DNA of 6,377 nucleotides. Origin: Chlorobiota bacterium. Its GTDB lineage: Bacteria; Bacteroidota; Bacteroidia; Bacteroidales; JAADJA01. The DNA lies in assembly GCA_030592565.1 (NCBI GenBank), contig JAUVIX010000232.1:1-6377 (forward strand), given 5' to 3'. Below the pieces are notes generated by a model. It was given only the letters and a program-made list of their open reading frames with translations. It ran no database searches and was not told where the DNA came from. Made by a program: the position numbers and the translations under genes. Shown here piece after piece: positions 1-6,377 of the stretch (its first letter is position 1; every line of letters starts with the position of its first letter).

Positions 1-341
1 AATATCAGGAAAGGTTTATTGTTCGATATGAACAAAAGATAAAAAGTATAAAAACTAATGATATTGCATATTTTTATATTGATGGCGAAAATGTTTTTAT
101 TTGCACAAAAGGCAACAATAACTATTCAATTGATTATTCTCTCGATAAATTGGAAAATATACTTAACCCAAAAGATTTTTTCAGGATTAACCGTCAGTTT
201 ATAGTAAGCATATCTTCTATTGAAGACATGTATTCATTATCAAAAAGTAGAATTAAAATTGAATTAAAACCAAAATCTGATTTTGAAACAATTGTAAGTT
301 TTAGCAGAATGAGTGATTTTAGGAAATGGCTGAATATATAA
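1..341 (+). CDS. LytTR-domain transcriptional regulator, C-terminal part (5' end outside window)
   Basis: The frame is open from base 3 to a TAA at 339-341 and gives 112 residues, so the gene begins before the window. The visible part is essentially one complete LytTR DNA-binding domain. Recognisable pieces are RFIVRY near residue 4, the DIAYFY strand at about 20-25, YSLDKLE at about 45-51, the hallmark FFRINRQFIV at about 59-68, and a C-terminal VSFSRMSDFRKWL stretch. LytTR domains bind DNA through beta strands and usually sit behind a receiver domain (LytR/AlgR response regulators paired with a LytS-type histidine kinase) or behind membrane segments. The N-terminal part that would tell these apart is not visible. 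A TTG at 150 could be mistaken for a start but lies inside the domain. The gene ends 42 bases before the end of the convergent UvrA-family gene. The domain assignment is firm; the target and signal are unknown. Confidence 0.9.
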   Translation, partial: YQERFIVRYEQKIKSIKTNDIAYFYIDGENVFICTKGNNNYSIDYSLDKLENILNPKDFFRINRQFIVSISSIEDMYSLSKSRIKIELKPKSDFETIVSFSRMSDFRKWLNI

Positions 342-383
342 AAATAGCATTAATAAGTATATTGAAAACCAGAAAGCCATCGC

Positions 384-3300
384 CTAAGCTAAAAACCTCC
401 CCGTCACAGACCTTTCACAATCAATCAAGCCTTTCAAATTACCCTGATAAATAAGTTCACCACCCTTGTCTCCGCCTTGTGGGCCAAGGTCAATTACCCA
501 ATCAGCATTTGAGATTACAATCGGATTATGCTCAACAACAACAACTGTATTTCCGTTTTTAATAAGAATGTCAAAAAGCCTTTGAAGATGAATAAGGTCA
601 TCAGGATGAAGGCCACGGGATGGCTCATCAAAAATGAACAAGGCATTTTCCGGCTTGCTGTCAATAATTTTCCGTGCAATCTTTAACCGTTGTGATTCAC
701 CACCCGACAAAGTAGCCGATGACTGCCCTAACCGCAAATAACCCAGTCCAACCTCATTTAAAATGGAGAGAGGCTTAAATATCTTTGGGAAATCATCGAA
801 AAGATTCATTGCCTCCTTCACACTCATTTCGATCATGTCAAAAATGCTCTCCCCTTTGTATTTTATCTCAAGTATTCGAGATTGATATCTTTTTCCGTTG
901 CAGCTTTCACAAATGGTGCTTACATCACTTATAAAATCGAGACTAACCTTTATTTCGCCTGTTCCTTTACAAATAGGGCACTGGCCACTTTTACCATTGA
1001 ATGAAAAATCACCCGCTTTGAGATTTTGAGATTTTGATTCGACAGTGGCAGCAAAAAGCTTCCTGATATGGTCAAAAACACCGGTATAAGTTGCCGGAGT
1101 ACTTAACGAACTTCCAGCCAGAGGAGTCTTGTCAACAGCAATCATTTCATTTATATCCTCAATTCCAGAAATATTTTTGCAGTTCACAGCATTTTCAGAC
1201 CTGAAAGAATTAAGCAAAACATCCCGTACCAAAGTTGTTTTCCCGCTGCCTGAAACTCCTGTAATGACATTCATTTGATTAATTGCAAGCTTAACATTGA
1301 TATTTTTCAGATTGTGAGAGTTTGCACCCTCTATACTGATTTGCTTTTCAAAAGACGCTGAGCTGGTCAATTTCAGAGTTAATCTCCTTTTCAGATGTTT
1401 TCCAATAAGTGAATTTTGGTTTTCTATAATCTCCGTAACAGTTCCTTCAGCTATTACTTCGCCCCCGTTTTCGCCTGCTCCCGGACCTAGTTCTAAAAGA
1501 ATGTCTGCCGAATTAATAATTTCGGGATTATGCTCAACTGTAACTACTGTGTTTCCTTCTTCAACAAGTTTTCTGATATTAGAATTCAGTTTTATAGCAT
1601 CAGAAGGATGCAAACCTGTGCTTGGCTCATCCAGAATATATGTAATTCCGGTCAGTCCTCCTTTCAGATGGGTGCTCAAAAGTGCTCGTTGCAACTCACC
1701 CCCTGACAAGGTTTTTGTCTGCCGGTTAATATTCAGATACGACAAACCAAGACTTTCAAGCGCCTCTGACTTTTCAATAATATCCTCAAGCAGTTGTTTG
1801 TTTAGATTTGCAAAATCTTTATTTAAACCAAAAGCAACCGGATTTTGCCCTATTTCTTTAAAAAGCTCAATAGTCTGCAAAATACTCTTATCTGCAAGCT
1901 GGTGGATATTTAAACCTGCAAAAGTAACAGACAATACCTCTTTTTTAAAACGTTGTCCTTCACAAACAGGACAGGATTTCTCGGTCAGGAATGGCAAAAG
2001 GTCATACCCTTTTCCATTAGCATGTTTGCGATGATACTCTTCCAACAGCAATTCTACAAACCCCTTCCATTTTCCCCTAAATTGGTGAATGCCGGTTCGC
2101 TCTTTTCTTTTAAAACCCCAGGTTACATCATACTCCTCCTCCCCTGTCCCGAAAAGTGCTTTATCTATCGCTTCCTCTGTTAAATTCCTGACAGGCTGCG
2201 AATAATCTATCCTAAATTTTTCTCCAACAACTTTAAGAGTCGCAATATACTGGCCATATGGATCAGCATAAAATTTCAAAGATTTATGTGCATAAAAAGC
2301 CCCTTCTTCAAACGAAAGTCCTGGATTTTCGATCAGCAACTCCTTTGATGAGGTAAGTACAGTTCCCAGTCCGCTGCAATTAGTGCAACTACCCTTAGTA
2401 TTATTAAATGAGAAAAGAGAAGCACGATTCATCAACGGAAAATTTTTTTTGCAAGAGGAACATTTTCCTGCCTTCAGCTTTTTGCCACAATTAGTACAAT
2501 CCTGAATTCCAAAACGAGAAAAAAGCAACCGGTAAAGATCATAAATATCGGTTAAAGTTCCAAGTGTTGACCGTGGGTCTGATATTCGGTTGTTTTGTTT
2601 TAAAGCAATAACAGGAGTCAGCCCAAATGCTTCATCAAATTTTGCTTTGGAATAATTTCCTGAAAACTGACGTATGTATGTAGGAAAGCTTTCTGTAAAG
2701 CGATTTTGTGATTCTGAAAAAATAGTATCAAAAGCCAGGCTGCTTTTTCCGCTGCCCGACCTGCCGGTTATCACAGTATGCTTGCCATTGGGTATGGAAA
2801 CATCAACCGATTTCAAGTTATTGGTACTAACACCCTTAAATTCAATTTGCTTTTCAAAGTATTGCGTCTCATTGCCGAAGGTCACCATCTTGCCAACTGA
2901 ATTAAGAAAGCGGGCTGTAAGGGATTTTTTACATTTCAGAAAATCGGAGTAACACCCCTGAAAAACAATTTGACCGCCTTTTTCGGCAGATCCGGGTCCA
3001 AGGTCTATTATACGGTGAGCATTTTTAATAAAATCCTCATTATGTTCTATTGTAAGAATCGTATTTCCCCTCTTTAGCAACTCAGCAAACAAGTTAAGCA
3101 AAATCTGAATATCATAAAAATGCAAGCCTGTTGTGGGTTCATCGAAGATAAAAAGATTATTTCCACTTGTTGATTTGATAATCTCGGAAGCAAGCCTGAT
3201 ACGTTGAGCCTCTCCTCCGGAAAGAGTGTTTGAGGATTGTCCGAGTTTGACATATCCAAGCCCAATGGAGATCAGAACCCTTAGATAGTGCTGTATCTTT

Positions 3301-5327
3301 TTGTTTCCGTCAAAAAATCCAAAAGCTTGCCTGACCGACATATCAAGAATATCGGAAATGGATTTATCATGATATCTTACCTCAAGTACTTCATTTTTAA
3401 ATCTTTTGCCGTTGCACACATCACAGGTCATTTCCACATTGCCAAGAAAATGCATTCCGACCTCTAACTTTCCTGCGCCTTCGCATTTTTCGCAACGTCC
3501 GCCAGCCACATTATAAGAAAAGGTACTCCTGCTAAAATTGCTTTTTTTCGATTCATCTAATGAGGCAAACAAATTTCGAATCAGGTCGTGTAACTTAGTA
3601 TAAGTGGCAGGTGTGCTTCTCGCTGTTTTCCCGATTGGTGAGCGGTCAACAATAATTGTTTTATTAAAATCAAAGTTCAAAAGTGCAGGCTCTCCCTTTG
3701 CATTCAGCTGTTTTGCATAATTGGCATTGATAAGAGGAACAAGACTTTGGTTTATTAAACTTGATTTGCCTGCTCCTGAAACTCCGGTTACAACATTTAG
3801 CCGTTTATATGCAAAGTCAACATTTAGCGATTTCAGATTATTGATTTCTGCATTTTTTAGAGAAAAAAACTGATAATCAGGAGACCCCTGAAATTTCATT
3901 TTAACTTTTTTTTCTCCTGTTGGAAGATACTCCTTTGTGTGTGATTTATGTGATGATTGAATAAAATCGCTCAAAGATCCATTGAAAAGCAGTTTTCCCC
4001 CATTTGCACCTGCATCAGGACCGATCTCCACAATCCAGTCTGCATTAAGAATAGTCTGTGCATCGTGCTCAACAACAATAACGGTATTGCCATTTGCAAC
4101 CAACTCTTTCATCACCCTGATGATGTTTGCATTATTAGATGGATGGACTCCAATGGAAGGCTCATCAAATACAAAAGTGATATTACGCAAACGGGATGTG
4201 AGTTGTTTGGCCAGACGGATGCGCTGCAATTCACCACCAGAAAGGGTATCGGCCTGTCTGTTGGATGAAAGATAACCCAGACCAAGAAGTTTCAGAGTAT
4301 CAATCCGTTTGTTTATCTCCTCCAATATTCCTTTAGCAACTATTTTCTCATTTCCTGAAAAGAGGTCAATATGCAAAGTTTGCTTAAGCTCTTCAAGTGA
4401 CAGGCGGCTGTAATCATTGATTGTATTACCAAGAACTGTTACGGAAAGTGCATTTGGAGAAAGACGACTGCCTTCACAGGCTGAACAAACCTGGGATTTT
4501 GCAAAACGAAGAATATTCGGATTCCGGTCGCGTTTTAGAATCTGGTTCATTACCGGCAATATACCTTTGTAATATCCCTCTTCACGGGGCTTAGCAGTAA
4601 TTCCCGACCATGTCATCCTCGATTCCAGAGTATGCTTTCCATAAGGGATTTTTATCCTGTCTGAACCGTTTAACACCACATCCTGCTGCTCAGTAGTGAG
4701 CTCCCGCCACGGAATATCAACATCGAAACCGTGAGATTTACAAACCTCATTCAGCGCATCAATGGTCACTTGCGAATAGATGATATAACCCTTTGGGTTT
4801 GTTATTTTAAAAGCGCGCTCACGAATTGTTCTTGACGCATCTTCAATCAGAAGTTCGGAAGCTATCCTGTCTTCAACACCAAGCCCGTTGCATTGCTGAC
4901 AAGCCCCTGCCGGAGAGTTAAAAGAAAAAAGGCTCCTGTTTATTTCAATAGTGGTGTTTTCGCACTTACCAATTCTTGCTAAAAGGAGTCTTAAATAGTC
5001 ATATATTTCCGAAAGCGTCCCGACTGTTGAACGAGGATTGTTGTTTCCTGAAGTTTGCGAAACAGCTATTGTTGGGGATAGATTGCGAATTCGCTCAACC
5101 TTAGGCTTTTCGAGTTTGCCAAGATAATTGCGTGCCCTCGCCGAAAGGTTCACAAAATATTTACGGCGGCCCTCACCATTTATCACATCAAATGCCAGGG
5201 ATGACTTGCCGGAACCTGAAACACCGGTAACCACAATAAACTTATTGCGTGGAAGCATCAGCGATATATTCCGCAAATTGTTCTGATGAACATTTTCAAG
5301 CTCAATCCAAAGATAATTATCGGGCAT
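384..5327 (-). CDS. uvrA: Tandem UvrA-like ABC ATPase (class II / UvrA2-type, four ATPase modules)
   Basis: This is a 1647-residue protein of two head-to-tail UvrA units (about 1-808 and 826-1647). Each has two ABC ATPase modules. Walker A motifs are at 35-42, 515-522, 855-862 and 1357-1364. LSGGE signatures are at 362, 702, 1207 and 1540. Walker B Asp-Glu pairs are at 388-389, 729-730, 1233-1234 and 1567-1568. Switch histidines are at 421, 762, 1266 and 1600. The C-terminal UvrA zinc finger (CxxC-x19-CxxC) is intact in both units (Cys612/615/635/638 and Cys1450/1453/1473/1476). Between the ARIG/SRFG segment and SLFSFN there are only 11 (unit 1) and 29 (unit 2) residues, where canonical UvrA carries its UvrB-binding domain of over 100 residues. 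The protein therefore looks like a class II UvrA paralogue. Known relatives include DrrC, linked to resistance to intercalating drugs. Typical UvrA is about 950 residues and class II about 750-850, so this is a fusion of two. The start chosen is ATG 5327-5325, which puts Walker A where family members have it. An in-frame TTG at 5351 would add 8 residues but overlaps a likely promoter. The role in protection against DNA damage or drugs is inferred; the symbol marks the family, not the housekeeping gene. Confidence 0.92.
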   Translation of the reverse strand: MPDNYLWIELENVHQNNLRNISLMLPRNKFIVVTGVSGSGKSSLAFDVINGEGRRKYFVNLSARARNYLGKLEKPKVERIRNLSPTIAVSQTSGNNNPRSTVGTLSEIYDYLRLLLARIGKCENTTIEINRSLFSFNSPAGACQQCNGLGVEDRIASELLIEDASRTIRERAFKITNPKGYIIYSQVTIDALNEVCKSHGFDVDIPWRELTTEQQDVVLNGSDRIKIPYGKHTLESRMTWSGITAKPREEGYYKGILPVMNQILKRDRNPNILRFAKSQVCSACEGSRLSPNALSVTVLGNTINDYSRLSLEELKQTLHIDLFSGNEKIVAKGILEEINKRIDTLKLLGLGYLSSNRQADTLSGGELQRIRLAKQLTSRLRNITFVFDEPSIGVHPSNNANIIRVMKELVANGNTVIVVEHDAQTILNADWIVEIGPDAGANGGKLLFNGSLSDFIQSSHKSHTKEYLPTGEKKVKMKFQGSPDYQFFSLKNAEINNLKSLNVDFAYKRLNVVTGVSGAGKSSLINQSLVPLINANYAKQLNAKGEPALLNFDFNKTIIVDRSPIGKTARSTPATYTKLHDLIRNLFASLDESKKSNFSRSTFSYNVAGGRCEKCEGAGKLEVGMHFLGNVEMTCDVCNGKRFKNEVLEVRYHDKSISDILDMSVRQAFGFFDGNKKIQHYLRVLISIGLGYVKLGQSSNTLSGGEAQRIRLASEIIKSTSGNNLFIFDEPTTGLHFYDIQILLNLFAELLKRGNTILTIEHNEDFIKNAHRIIDLGPGSAEKGGQIVFQGCYSDFLKCKKSLTARFLNSVGKMVTFGNETQYFEKQIEFKGVSTNNLKSVDVSIPNGKHTVITGRSGSGKSSLAFDTIFSESQNRFTESFPTYIRQFSGNYSKAKFDEAFGLTPVIALKQNNRISDPRSTLGTLTDIYDLYRLLFSRFGIQDCTNCGKKLKAGKCSSCKKNFPLMNRASLFSFNNTKGSCTNCSGLGTVLTSSKELLIENPGLSFEEGAFYAHKSLKFYADPYGQYIATLKVVGEKFRIDYSQPVRNLTEEAIDKALFGTGEEEYDVTWGFKRKERTGIHQFRGKWKGFVELLLEEYHRKHANGKGYDLLPFLTEKSCPVCEGQRFKKEVLSVTFAGLNIHQLADKSILQTIELFKEIGQNPVAFGLNKDFANLNKQLLEDIIEKSEALESLGLSYLNINRQTKTLSGGELQRALLSTHLKGGLTGITYILDEPSTGLHPSDAIKLNSNIRKLVEEGNTVVTVEHNPEIINSADILLELGPGAGENGGEVIAEGTVTEIIENQNSLIGKHLKRRLTLKLTSSASFEKQISIEGANSHNLKNINVKLAINQMNVITGVSGSGKTTLVRDVLLNSFRSENAVNCKNISGIEDINEMIAVDKTPLAGSSLSTPATYTGVFDHIRKLFAATVESKSQNLKAGDFSFNGKSGQCPICKGTGEIKVSLDFISDVSTICESCNGKRYQSRILEIKYKGESIFDMIEMSVKEAMNLFDDFPKIFKPLSILNEVGLGYLRLGQSSATLSGGESQRLKIARKIIDSKPENALFIFDEPSRGLHPDDLIHLQRLFDILIKNGNTVVVVEHNPIVISNADWVIDLGPQGGDKGGELIYQGNLKGLIDCERSVTGRFLA

Positions 5328-5348
5328 AGCTGTTTTTTTTTGAAAAGG

Positions 5349-5356
5349 CAAAATTA
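5349..5356 (-). promoter_or_regulatory. Candidate Bacteroidota -7 element for the tandem UvrA gene
   Basis: Read on the minus strand the sequence is TAATTTTG followed by C, a full match to the Bacteroidota sigma -7 consensus TAnnTTTG. Transcription would begin a few bases downstream, near 5343, giving a leader of about 16 bases before the ATG at 5327. That leader contains an A9 run, and A-rich leaders are usual in a phylum that rarely uses Shine-Dalgarno sites. No TTG-type -33 element is visible at the expected 19-21 base spacing, so the call rests on one short motif plus its position. Confidence 0.4.
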
Positions 5357-5407
5357 ATGATATTTGTAAAAGGGATTATGAAGAATCTTTGCTACGTAGA
5401 ATTCTTG

Positions 5408-5440
5408 CCACAAAGCCACTAAGACACAAAATCCCACAAA
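5408..5440. repeat. Degenerate CCACAAAG-type short repeat cluster
   Basis: Successive 8-base units read CCACAAAG (5408), CCACTAAG (5416) and ACACAAAA (5424), followed by a CCCACAAA copy at 5433. The pattern is visible directly. From memory, strings of the CCACTAAGACACAAA kind recur between genes in many Bacteroidota genomes, so this may be one copy of a dispersed intergenic repeat. This window contains only this copy, so dispersal cannot be shown here. Confidence 0.4.
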
Positions 5441-5471
5441 AAAAAATATTATGACTTTAATAAAAAATGTC

Positions 5472-5479
5472 TATTTTTG
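5472..5479 (+). promoter_or_regulatory. Candidate Bacteroidota -7 element reading toward the HEPN-like gene
   Basis: TATTTTTG matches TAnnTTTG exactly and is the only such match I found on the plus strand between the two genes. Transcription from it would start near 5485, about 19 bases before the ATG of the 50-codon ORF at 5504 and about 180 bases before the HEPN-like gene at 5663. No -33 TTG is visible at the expected spacing. In AT-rich sequence an 8-base match with two free positions can arise by chance. Confidence 0.3.
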
Positions 5480-5503
5480 AAACGTATAAGCGCCATTAAC
5501 AAT

Positions 5504-5656
5504 ATGAAAGCACTAAACCAAAATTCCTATCTCATTGTCTTCCTGATAATTAATGCAGTAGACAACGTTGCCCAAAGCGGAAATATGAGGCATGGAGTGG
5601 CGGTTAGCCAAATTTGGTACTGGTGGTTATTTCAGAGTTACCATCAAGCAAAATAA
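5504..5656 (+). CDS. Doubtful 50-residue small ORF upstream of the HEPN-like gene
   Basis: ATG at 5504 opens 50 codons ending in TAA at 5654-5656. The next gene's ATG is 6 bases further on, in the same frame. The peptide begins MKALNQNSYLIVFLIINAV, a polar start followed by a short hydrophobic stretch, and ends with a tryptophan-rich IWYWWLF segment. I recognise no family. It could be a leader peptide, a small partner of the downstream gene, the remnant of a longer gene, or chance. Favouring a real gene are the candidate promoter just upstream and the tight spacing. Against it are its size, the unusual Trp and aromatic content near the end, and the lack of a known relative. Confidence 0.2.
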   Translation: MKALNQNSYLIVFLIINAVDNVAQSGNMRHGVAVSQIWYWWLFQSYHQAK

Positions 5657-5662
5657 ACAGAA

Positions 5663-6377
5663 ATGGATAATAACGATAGCAATATTATTGAAAAACTAAT
5701 GATTCCACTAATTGAACCATTAGTAAAAAAAGTTGAAAATTTTGACTACAAATATTTCACGAGTTTTGAGAGTGAGATTAAAAAAGATGTGGAAAAGAAA
5801 TTTGATGATATTGACTACACAGAATATGGAAAACAAATTTTAGACTTTTTTCAGAAAACTGATTTCAAAGATTTATTTGAAAAAATAAACAAAGATTTTG
5901 CTGATAAGCGCACGGAAATAATTAGAGAAGATAGTAGAAGTGCTTTGATATTTCGTTTACTTGAAAATGCAGACTCTATTATTCCAAATGTTTCATTTTT
6001 AGTTCTACTAAGAATTAATCCTATTGAACATATAAGAAAAACACTTGAACCACTTGATTTAATTGAAGAAATTAAAAATTGTAATGGTGAACATAGAGCA
6101 AGATTAACAGTCAGATTGTTTAGAGAAGTATCAGAATTACTCTACGATAACTATATTAGAATTTTATGGGAATTAACAAGTATTATCAAATCTCAAAAAG
6201 AAATTAATTCGACAGGTAATTTTGGTGTATTAACCCAAGGGTTAGTTAATAGACTAAAAAAAGAAAATGCAGAAGAGTTAATTGATAAAGATGCAGGATG
6301 GATTAGAAATGCTACAAGCCACGCTAAGTATTTATACAATAACGAAAATGATAGTCTATTAATGTGGGATAGAAATA
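5663..6377 (+). CDS. Unrecognised protein with HEPN-like Rx4H motif (3' end outside window)
   Basis: ATG at 5663 opens a frame of 238 codons that runs off the window end without a stop. An in-frame TAA three codons upstream makes this ATG the first usable start. The first 90 or so residues are rich in Lys, Asp, Glu and Phe and look helical, with no signal peptide or membrane segment. A second helical part spans about 91-180. Near the visible end lies WIRNATSH, with Arg215-Asn216 and His220. This is the RNxxxH form of the Rx4-6H motif of HEPN domains, a helical fold common in RNA-cutting toxins, CRISPR Csm6/Cas13 nucleases and abortive-infection proteins. The surrounding LTSIIKSQ and HAKYLY segments suit helices framing such a site. 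RNA cleavage is inferred from this motif and is not shown. Base composition is very low, about 25-30% GC in three 60-base lines counted. The full-length protein and any partner gene lie downstream. I do not recognise the specific family; a non-catalytic helical protein is also possible. Confidence 0.8.
   Translation, partial: MDNNDSNIIEKLMIPLIEPLVKKVENFDYKYFTSFESEIKKDVEKKFDDIDYTEYGKQILDFFQKTDFKDLFEKINKDFADKRTEIIREDSRSALIFRLLENADSIIPNVSFLVLLRINPIEHIRKTLEPLDLIEEIKNCNGEHRARLTVRLFREVSELLYDNYIRILWELTSIIKSQKEINSTGNFGVLTQGLVNRLKKENAEELIDKDAGWIRNATSHAKYLYNNENDSLLMWDRN

Larger units (their letters stand above)
5328..5662. other. Divergent intergenic region between the UvrA-like and HEPN-like genes
   Basis: This stretch of about 335 bases separates two divergently transcribed genes. 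It contains a -7-like element on each strand, a degenerate 8-base repeat cluster at 5408-5440, an A9 run at 5438-5446, a doubtful 50-codon ORF at 5504-5656, and two short perfect palindromes (CAACGTTG at 5563-5570 and CCAAATTTGG at 5608-5617). No tRNA, riboswitch or clear hairpin-plus-T-run terminator was recognised in it. Confidence 0.7.

Noticed and set aside
342..383. Terminator between the convergent LytTR and UvrA-like genes
   Set aside because: The 42 bases are AT-rich but contain no convincing inverted repeat followed by a T-run on either strand.
1501..2183. Plus-strand open frames of 177 and 76 codons
   Set aside because: They lie fully antisense to conserved UvrA coding sequence around module III, including its signature and insertion regions, and their translations resemble no protein family.
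3074..3265. Minus-strand 63-codon frame
   Set aside because: It is a second reading frame of the same strand inside module II of the UvrA-like gene, whose own frame carries the LSGGE and Walker B motifs here.
3957..4275. Two overlapping plus-strand frames of about 100 codons
   Set aside because: Both are antisense to the module I signature and Walker B region, and neither shows a start context or recognisable motif.
384..5327. Housekeeping UvrA of nucleotide excision repair
   Set aside because: The protein is nearly twice the usual length, and both units lack space for the UvrB-binding domain, so ordinary UvrAB function is unlikely.
5349..5351. TTG start codon for the UvrA-like gene
   Set aside because: It overlaps the candidate -7 element and adds only 8 residues without family similarity, while the ATG at 5327 gives the usual distance to Walker A.
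5491..5617. Integron attC-like or transposon-end structure
   Set aside because: CGCCA at 5491 and TGGCG at 5598 pair over only 5 bases, no proper RYYYAAC/GTTRRRY core pair was found, and the nearby short palindromes CAACGTTG and CCAAATTTGG are too short to mean much.

Overview
The window holds one very large gene flanked by two partial ones. It most likely comes from a Bacteroidota bacterium. The evidence is a low-GC background, a LytTR domain of the type common in that phylum, no obvious Shine-Dalgarno sites, and matches to the Bacteroidota -7 promoter consensus TAnnTTTG upstream of the genes. The exact taxon cannot be read from the sequence.

Layout: (1) 1-341, + strand: the C-terminal 112 codons of a LytTR-type transcriptional regulator whose 5' end lies outside the window. 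(2) 342-383: a 42-base convergent gap with no recognisable terminator. (3) 384-5327, - strand: a 1647-residue UvrA-family protein made of two UvrA-like units in tandem, so four ABC ATPase modules in one chain. All four modules keep Walker A, the LSGGE signature, Walker B and the switch histidine. Neither unit has room for the UvrB-binding domain, which places it with the class II (UvrA2/DrrC-like) paralogues rather than the housekeeping UvrA. (4) 5328-5662: a divergent intergenic region with a -7-like element on each strand, a degenerate CCACAAAG-type short repeat, and a doubtful 50-codon ORF. (5) 5663 to the window end, + strand: an AT-rich gene for an unrecognised protein. It is open for 238 codons without reaching a stop and carries an RNATSH (Rx4H) motif typical of HEPN ribonuclease domains.

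Functional reading: nothing shows that the three genes work together. The large gene is convergent with the regulator and divergent from the HEPN-like gene, so each is probably transcribed separately. The tandem UvrA paralogue is best read as a stand-alone DNA-binding ATPase that could protect against or sense DNA adducts or intercalating compounds without UvrB. The HEPN-like gene could be an RNA-cutting defence or toxin component. Both roles are inferred from family membership only. The tandem UvrA and the HEPN-like gene are the two items most worth following up.
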